Notes under the pieces: model-generated
The model's input: the letters and a program-made list of their open reading frames with translations, nothing else
Databases searched by the model: none
What the model was told of the DNA's origin: nothing
Made by a program: the position numbers and the translations under genes
Assembly (NCBI GenBank): GCA_964538615.1
Contig: CAZIGK010000002.1
Span: forward strand, 62,001-126,000
From: CAZIGK01 sp964538615
Lineage (GTDB): Bacteria > Pseudomonadota > Alphaproteobacteria > Rickettsiales > RI-342
Length of the DNA: 64,000 bases
Direction of reading: 5' to 3'
Shown: positions 1 through 8,159 of the stretch, piece after piece
How the letters are laid out: each line of letters opens with the position of its first letter
How positions within the stretch are numbered: the first letter of the stretch is position 1

Positions 1-1809
1 CGTGCCGCTGCTGGCCTGACTGAGCAGGGTAATATGACCCTGATGGCTGACTACTTCTGATAATTCCAGCCCCTCACCAGCGGTCAGGGTCACGTTATTA
101 TTCGCTTCCACTCGCGCATTATTGCGACCTGTTAGGGTGGTGAGTGGGTTACCATCCAATAATTGAATTTTGCCGTTGGTGGCTGTCAAAGAGACATCTC
201 CCGCACTGGAAGTAACCTCTGTAAAGTTGTTGGTTGCAGAACCGCCGCTGCCTGCGGCGAAGACCATATCCTCGTCTGCCTGCAAGGTGACGCCTTGCGC
301 CCCGGCAACGCGGGTCCAGCTACCACCGTTACCACTGTGGCTGGTCACACGCACGTCATGCCCTGCCACGCCATGGACGGTGCCCGCAGCCTGAATGAAA
401 GCGTTGTTGGTGCCCCACGCTTCAAGGGTTATATCCCGATCTGCCTGTAGAGTAATATTGCCGTTGCTTTGCACTCGTGCTGTGTTGCGGCGGGTCACAC
501 CATCCACTTTCACATCGCGTCCGGCCTGAAGGGTAATATCCGCATCCGCGCCCGTGGTGACCAGACGATCACGCACCAGCACATCCTGAGCGGAAACCAG
601 CGTCAGATCCCCCTGTCCCGTTGCATTGACAGCACGTTCAACGGTCAGATTTTGCCCGGCTTCGGTATTTTCCAGCGTAACATTGGCGTGTTGCTGCTGG
701 TTTTGTAGCCAGTCGGCGGTGATGTTATTCACGCTATTGCCATTTTGAGAGATTTTTACTTCACCCTTCGTGGCTTTCAGGTGCACGCTACCCAATGTTC
801 CATTGGCAGATTCCGTCTGCGCGATACGACCCGCTATCGGCAAAAGCAGTGAACCAGAGGTCACTTCCACTTCGCCACCCTTGCTATTGCCGCCGGTCAC
901 CACCATCTCGGTTGGTTGGAAAAAAGTGGTGGTATTATCCGCGCCAGAGATGACGACTTTACCGTTTTTGTTGTTCACGCGGGCAGCTTTCACCACGCCA
1001 TTGACGTTAATGACGCTGCTAAGAGCGTTGCTCGCCTGCTGCGCCGTCATCAGTACGTCGCCTTTTTGTGCCTCGACAGTCCCTGAGGTTGCGGCATAAA
1101 AATGATCGGTTCGGTTCGTGGGAGCCGCAAATTGAATCAAGCCATCGCCATAAAAATCCAGCGTTGGCTGTACGCCAGCGGCCAGCATAACATTGCCCTT
1201 TTTGGCAACAATAATGCCATTATTGCTAACATGTGGCGCCACCAGCGCCACCAGTCCTTTGGATTCAATGGTCGCCACTTCTGCAGCGTTGCCGGGATTT
1301 TTTTGCAGTTCAATTTTGGCGTTATGGCTGCCACCACCCACATTGAAATGATATTGCCCGTTGGTGTTATTCATGAAGTCATTGTCGTTTATATCGCTGG
1401 TGCTCACAACCAGACTGCCGACATCCACTTTCGCGGTGCTGCCAAACATCACGCCGCTTTGGTTAATCAGCCAGACGTTGGCGTTAGCTTTCAATGCTCC
1501 GTTAAACTGAGTCACCTGACCATTCGTCACGCGGTTCAGGGCAATACCGCCATTCGGCTGTTGAAACTGAACCGTGCCATCCGCAGAGGTATCAAACGAC
1601 TGCCAGTTGATGACCACTTTATTGCTTGCCTGATTCACTTTTAGCGTATTAGCAACCGCACGGTTAAATGTGGCGCTACCCGCCTGAACAGATTCCCCGG
1701 TAGGTAGGGTGGCTGCCTGCAAGGGAAGAGCCGCAAGACCTGCGGAAACCAGTGCACTGGTACCCAGCAGCAAACGGCGCGCAGCGGAATTGGCATATTT
1801 AGTATTCAT
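1..1809 (-). CDS. Filamentous haemagglutinin-type TPS exoprotein (TpsA), N-terminal part
   Basis: An open frame of 603 codons runs from ATG at 1809 to the window edge without a stop, so the gene is partial. The N-terminus has a twin-Arg-like basic stretch and a hydrophobic signal segment (RRLLLGTSALVSAGLAAL) ending near LQA. Residues about 35-270 form the haemagglutination-activity (TPS) domain: QPNGGIALNRV and WLINQSGVMFG match the conserved NPNL/NPNGI-type motifs that the outer-membrane partner reads. Beyond it come beta-helix-like repeats rich in the pattern G-x-V-x-L-x-A. A Shine-Dalgarno-like AGGGAT lies about 8 nt before the start. The transporter gene tpsB ends 141 bp upstream on the same strand, so the two are probably co-transcribed. 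Expected role: large secreted adhesin exported through TpsB. Substrate and total size cannot be seen here. Confidence 0.88.
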   Translation of the reverse strand, partial: MNTKYANSAARRLLLGTSALVSAGLAALPLQAATLPTGESVQAGSATFNRAVANTLKVNQASNKVVINWQSFDTSADGTVQFQQPNGGIALNRVTNGQVTQFNGALKANANVWLINQSGVMFGSTAKVDVGSLVVSTSDINDNDFMNNTNGQYHFNVGGGSHNAKIELQKNPGNAAEVATIESKGLVALVAPHVSNNGIIVAKKGNVMLAAGVQPTLDFYGDGLIQFAAPTNRTDHFYAATSGTVEAQKGDVLMTAQQASNALSSVINVNGVVKAARVNNKNGKVVISGADNTTTFFQPTEMVVTGGNSKGGEVEVTSGSLLLPIAGRIAQTESANGTLGSVHLKATKGEVKISQNGNSVNNITADWLQNQQQHANVTLENTEAGQNLTVERAVNATGQGDLTLVSAQDVLVRDRLVTTGADADITLQAGRDVKVDGVTRRNTARVQSNGNITLQADRDITLEAWGTNNAFIQAAGTVHGVAGHDVRVTSHSGNGGSWTRVAGAQGVTLQADEDMVFAAGSGGSATNNFTEVTSSAGDVSLTATNGKIQLLDGNPLTTLTGRNNARVEANNNVTLTAGEGLELSEVVSHQGHITLLSQASSGT

Positions 1810-1950
1810 GATACGTATCCCTACCATATATGGAAAAATATAGTGCTCAGATTTTATACAAAATTAAAGATTTAGCAACAATTTCAATGTGAATAAATTG
1901 TGACAAAAGCCTTAAACAGCTTTGCCATAGGCTAATCAAGGCGCCACTAT

Positions 1951-3645
1951 TTAAAAACGCTTGTTGAGTGCGAAGAAGACACGTGGGTGACTACCGTCCT
2001 GTCCGTTGGCCTGCACCTCCCGAAGGAGTGGGTAAGCCAACTCCAGATAACCAGACATATCCTGTGCTGCATTAAAGCGCAGTCCTGTTCCAATGGAGGC
2101 GATAACCGCTGTTTTTTCTTCTCCGCTACCAAGTTGAACATCGCGGTTCCATATTTTGCCAAGATCATAGAAACCATAGACCTGATAATCGTTTATCCAG
2201 TCCAGTGTTTCCGCCACACGGTTATATTGCAGTTCCAGACGTCCTGCGGCACCGTGGTCACCCGTAATTTCGGACGGGTCAAAGGCTCTGGCAAAACCGG
2301 AGCCACCCACCCCAAACTCTTCCGAAGCCAACAAGGGGGCGGAGGCAATTTGCCCCGCGATAGCGGTTTCAAAGGTCCAGTTGCCAACAATCGGTTGGAC
2401 ACGCGCAGCATCCATAGCCAAACGGGAATACGTAGAGTCTGCATTAGCGCGGGAACGCCCGACCGTCACATCATCTGCCCCCAGAACATCCAGACCAGAA
2501 AAAATTGTGGCATTGATGCTGTTGACGGCCATGGTACTGTCCGCCACATCATAGGAAAGCCCAAGGCTTGCCACCCGCAGTTTATCTTCATAAATGGGGG
2601 TTCCGAGGATAGAAAGGGTCGCATCCCGCACGTCAAAGCCAACAGAGCCGAATAAATTGCTCTGGCGTGAACGCAGGAAAGGGTGCGACAGGAACATGGC
2701 GTAGGCGTTGGTGTCACCCTCAATGTCAAAGGCCTCCAGCTTAGAGCCGGGTTGCGCCCGCGTGTAGGAAGCATTCAGGCGCAGACGGGTACCTTCCGTG
2801 CCCAGATATTCGTCGTGGGTGACATCCACAAAGGCCATTTCATTGCTTTCCGGCGCGACCAGTGTGCGCAGTTGCGTGCGCTCGTTCAGACCCCACAGGT
2901 TATTCAGGCCAACCGTCAGTCCACCCTGATATGGCCCCAGATAGCGTGAGGCTCTGTTGTCCAGAGAAAGCAGGCCATCCAGTTTATCTTCTTCCACAAC
3001 CACAGTAATGTCCGATGCACCGGGCGTTACGGTGGACGGGCGCAGCACGGCACGTGCGGTCAGGCCCGGCAGGTCATCTGCCAGCAGGATATAACGTTCC
3101 AGATCCTCTGCTTTCAGCGGTTGCCCCGTAGCAATATTTTGCAGGTATTGCTTCACGAGTTGGCGGCTGCTGGTATCACCTTCAATCTGAATCTGATCCA
3201 CCGTACCTTCAATCACCAGAATGGTCACTGTGCCTTGTTCCACTTCCTGCTCCGGCACCATGGCCTGCGAGAGTATATATCCTTCCCGGCGGTAGTAAGC
3301 GGTAATTGCCTCCGCGATGGACTGCAATTCCTCCAATCCCACACGTTGCCCCAACAGTTTGGCATAGAGCGGGCGCAAAGTTTCTTCCGTCAGGGTGTGA
3401 TTACCTTGCAGATTCACGCTTTGCAGCACAAAACTTTCCGTTTCTTTCAACGCACGGGGCAACACAGGTTGAACGGCCGGTTCCTGACCGGCAGTCACTT
3501 CCCGCGGGCTTAGCACCGGTGTACGAAACTGTTGCCCGGCACGGCTTGGATCCGCCGATGCGGGGACATCCTGCAAGGTTTGGGCATGGACGGCAGAGCC
3601 GAAAGCCAACAGCCACATGACCGCCAGTGCAGGAAATAAACGCAT
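1951..3645 (-). CDS. TpsB outer-membrane transporter (FhaC/ShlB/HecB family)
   Basis: 564 aa with a signal peptide (MRLFPALAVMWLLAFGSAVHA). Residues about 70-150 and 150-215 look like two POTRA domains, with the typical LxEEL..I..A.T.YYR.EGYILS.A pattern. The rest is a beta-barrel rich in alternating polar and aromatic residues; GGSGFARAFDPSEITGDHG near residue 455 corresponds to the conserved barrel/loop-6 region (VRGY/F type), and the chain ends in Phe as outer-membrane proteins do. Known role of the family: recognises the TPS domain of its partner in the periplasm and moves it across the outer membrane. It lies directly upstream of the tpsA gene, which supports a dedicated pair. The start at 3645 fits the signal peptide. 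Confidence 0.92.
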   Translation of the reverse strand: MRLFPALAVMWLLAFGSAVHAQTLQDVPASADPSRAGQQFRTPVLSPREVTAGQEPAVQPVLPRALKETESFVLQSVNLQGNHTLTEETLRPLYAKLLGQRVGLEELQSIAEAITAYYRREGYILSQAMVPEQEVEQGTVTILVIEGTVDQIQIEGDTSSRQLVKQYLQNIATGQPLKAEDLERYILLADDLPGLTARAVLRPSTVTPGASDITVVVEEDKLDGLLSLDNRASRYLGPYQGGLTVGLNNLWGLNERTQLRTLVAPESNEMAFVDVTHDEYLGTEGTRLRLNASYTRAQPGSKLEAFDIEGDTNAYAMFLSHPFLRSRQSNLFGSVGFDVRDATLSILGTPIYEDKLRVASLGLSYDVADSTMAVNSINATIFSGLDVLGADDVTVGRSRANADSTYSRLAMDAARVQPIVGNWTFETAIAGQIASAPLLASEEFGVGGSGFARAFDPSEITGDHGAAGRLELQYNRVAETLDWINDYQVYGFYDLGKIWNRDVQLGSGEEKTAVIASIGTGLRFNAAQDMSGYLELAYPLLREVQANGQDGSHPRVFFALNKRF

Positions 3646-3682
3646 AGGACTTCAGCCTTTTTTTGCGGTGAAACATACCAGA

Positions 3683-3704
3683 GCATACTATTTATAGTAT
3701 ATGC
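3683..3704. promoter_or_regulatory. Palindrome upstream of tpsB, candidate operator
   Basis: GCATACTA and TAGTATATGC form an imperfect inverted repeat with a 4-nt AT spacer, about 40 bp before the tpsB start. Position and symmetry would suit a regulator site. No family can be assigned. Confidence 0.3.
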
Positions 3705-3872
3705 ACGGTTTTTAATGTCATCTGCATACACAGGAAAGAGGTAAATGAAAAGGGGAAAGCACCGTTATTCCCTCAATACCGCATAGGCTTATTCCTCCGT
3801 GGCATCAATATCACATCAAGCGGAGTTACAGTTTTTTTTAATGCTGCTTATCCACGGGTAAGGCAGGCAGCC

Positions 3873-3901
3873 CTTGACGCGGTTGCGCTCTCACCCTACA
3901 T
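3873..3901 (+). promoter_or_regulatory. RpoH (sigma-32)-like promoter of htpX
   Basis: CTTGAC at 3873-3878 and CCCTACAT at 3894-3901 are 15 bp apart, close to the heat-shock sigma consensus (CTTGAA/C and CCCCATnT). Transcription would begin near 3908, which rules out a translation start at 3874 and supports the start near 3940. Confidence 0.55.
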
Positions 3902-3939
3902 CACTGAAAGGGGTAAAGCAGCCAGAACAGGTGTCGCAG

Positions 3940-4902
3940 ATGTTACTGACCAACCAAATGAAAACATGGGTGTTTATTGCCGGACTGACCGCCTTGTTCG
4001 GCATTGCCGGACACATGATGGGAGGGCAGGGAGGCATGCTGTTGGCATTATTGATGGCCGCAGCAGGGAATGTGTTTGCTTTTTATATGTCCGATACCCT
4101 TGTGCTGCGTATGTATGGGGCGCAGCCATTGGAACATGGCAATCTGGTGGCCATGGTGAGAGAATTGGCCGCACGCGCCAACCTTCCTATGCCAAAGGTT
4201 TACCTGATTCGTGGGCAACAACCCAACGCTTTTGCCACCGGGCGCAACCCCAGCCATGCGGCCGTTGCCGTGACGGAAACTCTTGTGGAGTTGCTTAGCC
4301 CGGCAGAATTACGCGGTGTGCTGGCACATGAACTGGCGCATATTGAGCGGCGAGATACCTTGATTATGACCATCACCGCAACTCTGGCCGGTGCCCTCTC
4401 GTCGCTATCCCATATGTTCATGTTTTTGGGCGGGGCAGGGCGAGACGAAGAAGGCCGTGGCATGCACCCGCTTGTGGCATTGATGGTGATGATTCTGGCT
4501 CCCATTGCGGCAATGATGGTGCAAATGGCGATCTCCCGCACGCGGGAATATGGTGCAGATGCCCGTGGCGCCGAGATATGCGGTGACCCACTGGCACTGG
4601 CGTCTGCTTTACAAAAATTAGAACAATATGCGGCGCGTCACATGAACCCGGTTGCAGAGTCCAACCCTGCCAGTGCGCACCTGTTTATTATCAATCCTCT
4701 GCACGGCCAGCGTATGGATGGTTTGTTCTCCACCCATCCACGCACGGAAAACCGGGTGCGGGCATTGCAAAGCTATGCGGCTCAAAAAACGATGCAACAC
4801 CCCTCCACACAAGAGCATTCACCGCCCTCTCCTGAGCCACGGTTACATCGTGCGTCTGTTCTGGGGCGCGGGAGACAGAGACACCGCGCTCCATGGCGAT
4901 AA
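3940..4902 (+). CDS. htpX: Membrane zinc metalloprotease HtpX
   Basis: 320 aa, M48 family. Two N-terminal hydrophobic segments (residues about 8-25 and 30-50) are followed by the zinc motif HELAH at about residues 130-134. Two more membrane segments follow (TLAGALSSLSHMFMFLG and ALMVMILAPIAAMMVQM), then REYGADARGAEIC, which supplies the third zinc ligand Glu. Known role: inner-membrane quality control with FtsH, degrading misfolded membrane proteins in heat or envelope stress. It is somewhat longer than typical HtpX (about 290 aa) because of a Pro/His/Arg-rich tail after residue 290. The start could also be ATG 3958 (MKTWVF). A candidate RpoH promoter lies just upstream, and the next gene is a small heat shock protein. 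Confidence 0.93.
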   Translation: MLLTNQMKTWVFIAGLTALFGIAGHMMGGQGGMLLALLMAAAGNVFAFYMSDTLVLRMYGAQPLEHGNLVAMVRELAARANLPMPKVYLIRGQQPNAFATGRNPSHAAVAVTETLVELLSPAELRGVLAHELAHIERRDTLIMTITATLAGALSSLSHMFMFLGGAGRDEEGRGMHPLVALMVMILAPIAAMMVQMAISRTREYGADARGAEICGDPLALASALQKLEQYAARHMNPVAESNPASAHLFIINPLHGQRMDGLFSTHPRTENRVRALQSYAAQKTMQHPSTQEHSPPSPEPRLHRASVLGRGRQRHRAPWR

Positions 4903-4920
4903 TTTTTTGATATCATGCGA

Positions 4921-4949
4921 CTTGAAACGGCTATTTACCAGACTATATC
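4921..4949 (+). promoter_or_regulatory. RpoH-like promoter of hsp20
   Basis: CTTGAA at 4921-4926 is followed after 15 bp by ACTATATC at 4942-4949, the same spacing as the htpX site. It would give a leader of about 170 nt that contains the RNA thermometer. A perfect TATAAT at 4998-5003 is an alternative -10 but has no good -35. Confidence 0.4.
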
Positions 4950-5034
4950 AGTTGTATGAAAGGAATGCTGCACGTCAGGTTTCTTTTCATTGCGGGTTAT
5001 AATGGCGCCATGCCGGTTGCGGTTATAGCCCGAC

Positions 5035-5125
5035 CCAAACGGCACAATCTGTCACGATTGTCGTTTGGGGTGTCTGTTGGGCATGATGCCATGCCCTTGA
5101 ACCTTGCTGAACCTAAGGAGGATTC
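5035..5125 (+). promoter_or_regulatory. ROSE-type RNA thermometer in the hsp20 leader
   Basis: Three successive hairpins can be drawn. Hairpin 1 pairs 5035-5049 with 5056-5068 (CCAAACG/CGTTTGG plus ACAATC/GATTGT, with a 2-nt bulge). Hairpin 2 pairs GGGCAT at 5079-5084 with ATGCCC at 5091-5096. Hairpin 3 pairs CCTTGCT at 5102-5108 with the Shine-Dalgarno AGGAGG at 5116-5121, leaving a single bulged G. The UUGCU-versus-AGGA pairing with a bulged G is the hallmark of ROSE elements, known from rhizobial and other proteobacterial small heat shock genes. The start codon lies 4 nt after the masked site. Confidence 0.8.
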
Positions 5126-5605
5126 ATGATGACAAACTTCAGCTTGCACCCACTTCTGCGTCAGTCCATTGGCTTTGATCGGTTTAATGATTTATTTGAA
5201 TCAGCCCTGCAGAGCAAAGCGACCCCTGTTTCTTATCCCCCCTACAATATTGAAAAACATGGCGAGGATGGTTATGCCATCGTCATGGCGGTTGCGGGAT
5301 TTCAGGAAAAAGATCTGGATATCATGATGCAGAACAACCGCCTGACCGTCAAAGGGTCGCAAAGCGATAAAGAAGAAGCGCAGGATGTCTCATACCTGCA
5401 TCGGGGTATCGCCAATCGTTCCTTTGAGTGCGTATTCAGTGTGGCCGATAATGTACAGGTACAGCATGCCAGCCTGAAAGATGGTCTGCTGCGTATCGAC
5501 CTGAAACATATTGTACCGGAAGCGGCGAAACCGCGTATGATTCCTATTAACAGCCACGCAGCACTCGAAACAACCGAGGCGGCAGCGAAACCAACCAAAC
5601 GCTGA
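5126..5605 (+). CDS. Small heat shock protein, Hsp20/IbpA family
   Basis: 159 aa with an alpha-crystallin domain at about residues 35-135: YNIEKHGEDGYAIVMAVAGF, then KDLDIMMQNNRLTVKG, and VFSVADNVQVQHASLKDGLLRIDL near the end. The short N-terminal arm (LLRQSIGFDRFNDLFESAL) resembles IbpA. Known role: ATP-independent holdase that keeps unfolded proteins soluble for DnaK/ClpB. Two in-frame ATGs (5126 and 5129) follow a strong AGGAGG. Its leader contains a ROSE-like thermometer, so translation should rise on heating. A strong terminator follows, so the gene is monocistronic. Gene symbol left open because ibpA and hspA naming varies in alphaproteobacteria. Confidence 0.95.
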   Translation: MMTNFSLHPLLRQSIGFDRFNDLFESALQSKATPVSYPPYNIEKHGEDGYAIVMAVAGFQEKDLDIMMQNNRLTVKGSQSDKEEAQDVSYLHRGIANRSFECVFSVADNVQVQHASLKDGLLRIDLKHIVPEAAKPRMIPINSHAALETTEAAAKPTKR

Positions 5606-5637
5606 TAAATAGCCCCCATAAACCACGTACTGAATGT

Positions 5638-5669
5638 AAGAGGGAGGTGTTTTTGCCTCCCTCTTTTTT
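5638..5669 (+). terminator. Rho-independent terminator after hsp20
   Basis: A 10-bp perfect stem (5638-5647 with 5656-5665, core GAGGGAGG/CCTCCCTC), an 8-nt loop, and a run of T immediately after it. Confidence 0.9.
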
Positions 5670-5751
5670 ATTGCAACGCACAATCTTGATGTTTTTTTCA
5701 TGAACGCTCTATATAACATGGACACAACCTTGTTTCTTCAGGCAGGCTTCC

Positions 5752-6384
5752 ATGAGTTTTTCTGATTATATTCAACTTCTCACCGCCATGATTGCCATTC
5801 TCAATCCCCTGAGTGTGGTGCCGCTGTTTTTATCCTTTACGGATAATCAGATTATGATGCGCCCCAAAATTGCCATTCAAACCGGGGTAGCGGTGGCGGT
5901 GATTCTGGGGGTAAGCGTATTCATCGGGCAGGATATGCTGAACTTTTTCAGCATTACCACGGATGGCTTCCGGGTTGCGGGAGGGATTTTGTTGTTTATT
6001 ATGGGCTTGAACATGTTGCATGCCCAGCGTGGACGCACCCGCCATACCAAAGAAGAAGATGAAGAAGCTATCAAGAGCGAATCCATCGCCGTAGTCCCAT
6101 TGGCGATGCCGCTGCTGGCAGGGCCGGGAAGCATCAGTACGGCTATTCTTTTTTCCGCGAAATACGAAGGTTGGCTGGATAAGCTGTTGCTGGTTTCCGT
6201 GTGTTGTCTTGTCGGGTGTGTGGTGTGGTTTTGCTTTACGCTGGCGCCGCAAATCAGCCGCCGCATTGGTGCCACTGGCATGAATATTTTTACCCGTGTC
6301 ATGGGGTTGGTGCTTGCAGCCATTGCGGTGGAGTTTATTGTTGGTGGGCTGCGTAACCTGCTACCGGGGCTGGCGGGGGCGTAA
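5752..6384 (+). CDS. MarC-family integral membrane protein
   Basis: 210 aa with six predicted membrane segments. It shows the family features: LLTAMIAILNPLSVVPLFLSFT at the N-terminus, GGILLFIMGLNML in the third segment, and VVPLAMPLLAGPGSISTAI after the acidic loop (EEDEEAIKSES). MarC/UPF0056 proteins are inner-membrane proteins whose substrate is not established; the old link to multiple antibiotic resistance was not upheld. It is preceded by the hsp20 terminator and followed after 19 bp by a TfoX-N gene, which may be co-transcribed. Confidence 0.9.
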   Translation: MSFSDYIQLLTAMIAILNPLSVVPLFLSFTDNQIMMRPKIAIQTGVAVAVILGVSVFIGQDMLNFFSITTDGFRVAGGILLFIMGLNMLHAQRGRTRHTKEEDEEAIKSESIAVVPLAMPLLAGPGSISTAILFSAKYEGWLDKLLLVSVCCLVGCVVWFCFTLAPQISRRIGATGMNIFTRVMGLVLAAIAVEFIVGGLRNLLPGLAGA

Positions 6385-6403
6385 ACGGGCTGCCTTTCTT
6401 ATC

Positions 6404-6772
6404 ATGAAAAATGCCTATTGTGATAACATCCTCGATATTCTGGAAAGCTGGGGATCCGTCCAGTATCGCCCCATGTTTGGGGGTTTCGGTTTTTACAGGA
6501 ATGAACAGATTTTTGCCCTCATTTGCGATGAAATACTCTATTTGAAAGCTGACAAACAAAGCCAGCCTCTTTTTGAGGCATGGGACTGCCGCCAATTCAC
6601 ATACGAAGCCAAAGGCAAAATCGCCAGAATGTCCTATTGGTCCGCTCCGGAAGAGTTTTTTGATTCACCGGAAAATGCCTCCCATTGGGCCTCCCATTGG
6701 GCCTCCCATTGGGCTGAGGTTGCCTATCAAGCGGGGTTGCGGTCACATGCAGGAAACAAAACCATTCCATAG
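6404..6772 (+). CDS. TfoX N-terminal domain protein
   Basis: 122 aa from ATG 6404. YRPMFGGFGFYRNEQIFALICDEILYLKAD and TYEAKGKIARMSYWSAPEEFF match the TfoX-N domain, found in competence regulators of gammaproteobacteria but common as a stand-alone protein of unknown job in alphaproteobacteria. There is no TfoX C-terminal domain. Near residue 92 a perfect 12-bp triplication encodes Ala-Ser-His-Trp three times, an insertion relative to the usual domain end. The upstream part of this frame overlaps marC and is not used. Confidence 0.82.
   Translation: MKNAYCDNILDILESWGSVQYRPMFGGFGFYRNEQIFALICDEILYLKADKQSQPLFEAWDCRQFTYEAKGKIARMSYWSAPEEFFDSPENASHWASHWASHWAEVAYQAGLRSHAGNKTIP
6677..6712 (+). repeat. 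12-bp tandem repeat, three perfect copies, inside the TfoX-N gene
   Basis: The unit GCCTCCCATTGG occurs three times head to tail and keeps the reading frame, giving ASHW repeats. Copy-number change by slippage would add or remove four residues without a frameshift. Confidence 0.95.
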
Positions 6773-6843
6773 CATGGACTGGTCGTTATGCTCCGCTGTG
6801 ACGAAAGGTAGATAGAGTCTACAGGCCAACGGAATCTAAAAGG

Positions 6844-6957
6844 GTGTCGTCAAACTCCAGGACTGCGCGCTGCTCATGTCACGTACCTTTATGTACGCTC
6901 AACTCCGCTACTCGCAAAACAGCCATTTTCGCTGTGCGCCAGTAAATTTGACGACAC
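6844..6957. repeat. 114-bp element bounded by perfect 11-bp inverted repeats
   Basis: GTGTCGTCAAA at 6844-6854 is exactly inverted as TTTGACGACAC at 6947-6957. The interior has a short hairpin (GTAC/GTAC at about 6882-6895) and no ORF. It fills the space between two convergent genes and ends 4 bp from the next stop codon. It could be a non-autonomous palindromic repeat, a MITE remnant, or a bidirectional transcription end. No flanking target duplication is evident. Confidence 0.6.
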
Positions 6958-6961
6958 GCAT

Positions 6962-7405
6962 CTAACGCTGCGATGCCTTTTGCACCTCTTGCGATAACGC
7001 TTTAATATCTCCCTGAATAGCGCTCATTTTGGGCTGCAATAGCCGGTCCGCATCGCTGGCGGGGTCTTTGGGGTCTAGGGTAGCCAGTTCTTCTGGTGTG
7101 TAATGCTTACACATAATATTAATCATGCCCTTTTGGTAGTGTTTGTTATTCACCAAAGCGGTCATGCCCTGAATCAGCATGGCTTCCTGTCCGGCTAGCT
7201 GCGGGTTTTGTTGCACCTGCTTGCTAACTGCGGTCTGAATATCCTGCGGACTGCTGATAAATAACTCCGCCAAAGGTACAGCGGCCTGTGCATGTTCTTT
7301 GGTGGTGCAATAATTGGCGGCTGCCATGGCATCAAAGCTTGCAGTGCCTGTCAGCAGGCATAGGCTTAATAGCGTCAGAACAGATGGTTTATTAGAGTGC
7401 GCCAT
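6962..7405 (-). CDS. Secreted protein, DUF2059-like
   Basis: 147 aa with a signal peptide (MAHSNKPSVLTLLSLCLLTGTASFDAMAA). The mature part is helical, and IMCKHYTPEELATLDPKDP resembles the end of DUF2059 domains (FTxEEL..L..F), so the match is tentative. Cys is present at the start of the mature protein and in the MCKHY segment and could form a disulfide. I chose ATG 7405 because GGGAGGG lies about 7 nt before it; the longer frame from 7435 would overlap ruvX. It lies 26 bp after ruvX on the same strand. Function is unknown. Confidence 0.7.
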   Translation of the reverse strand: MAHSNKPSVLTLLSLCLLTGTASFDAMAAANYCTTKEHAQAAVPLAELFISSPQDIQTAVSKQVQQNPQLAGQEAMLIQGMTALVNNKHYQKGMINIMCKHYTPEELATLDPKDPASDADRLLQPKMSAIQGDIKALSQEVQKASQR

Positions 7406-7431
7406 GGTGTACCCTCCCTTGTATGGCATCG

Positions 7432-7939
7432 TCATGAAGATGAGCGTACGGTATGAAAGTTGAGATAATCTAAAGCGCCCTGCAAAATATAGGTAGCGGC
7501 CATTTTATCGTACAGCTCCTTACGGCGTTGGCGGGAAAGATCCGCCGCTAGCATGGTGCGGGTCACGGCCGCAGTGGACATGCGTTCATCCCACAGGCAG
7601 ATAGGAATATCAATGGCTTGCGCTAAATTTGCTGCTAATTGCCGCACAGACTGGCAGCGTGGCCCCTCCGTCCCATCCATATTCATTGGGTAGCCAATCA
7701 CCACGGCACAGGCTTGTTGTTTCACCAGAGCGTCCTGCAACANNNNNNNNNNNNNNNNNNAGGAGCAGGTCTTTACTCCATTTTACCCGTTGGATGGTCA
7801 GCAGTGGACTGGCGATGGAGCGCATGACATCCGATGTTGCCAACCCCAGCGTTTTGGTGCCCGGATCCACGCCGAGGATACGGCGCATGGGGGGAAGCAG
7901 GGGCAGCAGTTCCGAAATTGTGACCAGTGATGCGGGCAT
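7432..7939 (-). CDS. ruvX: RuvX/YqgF putative pre-16S rRNA nuclease, interrupted by assembly gap
   Basis: The N-terminal part from ATG 7939 carries RRILGVDPGTKTLGLATSD, the first RNase H-like motif with the catalytic Asp. The C-terminal part carries VVIGYPMNMDGTEGPRCQSVRQ and CLWDERMSTAAVTR, with the other acidic residues, and ends at 7432. The two parts are in different frames and joined by 18 N (7743-7760), so the gap length is only an estimate and the gene is most likely intact in the genome. YqgF-family enzymes take part in 16S rRNA 5-prime maturation and were proposed as Holliday junction resolvases. The true start could also be ATG 7888. Confidence 0.88.
7743..7760. other. Assembly gap of 18 N
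   Basis: A run of 18 undetermined bases inside ruvX. Its length is not a multiple that keeps frame with both flanks, so it is an estimated gap. Confidence 0.99.
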
Positions 7940-8159
7940 GACTTGTTTTTCTGAAGCTATGGGGTATAGAAAGAAGCATCCTACTATAGTCATGCAAAAA
8001 TAGTATGCCCTATTTTACCATGACCAGAGCGCGACGGCACAATCGGCGTATCTGCGCCGTAACCTGCGTTGCGCTTGAGCGTACCATTATCAAGCCCGCA
8101 GCAGGCTGGCGCGATGTTGGTATAGGATTATCGATATTGTTTGGAAAGGCGAAGACATT

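Noticed and set aside
1102..1644. 180-aa open frame on the plus strand
   Set aside because: It lies antisense to the tpsA gene, whose minus-strand frame has a signal peptide and the TPS domain; the plus frame has no family features.
1987..2655. 222-aa plus-strand frame
   Set aside because: Shadow of tpsB on the other strand; the sequence is rich in His, Cys and Arg without domain likeness.
3874..3939. Upstream extension of htpX
   Set aside because: It overlaps the RpoH-like promoter, lacks family likeness and has no ribosome binding site.
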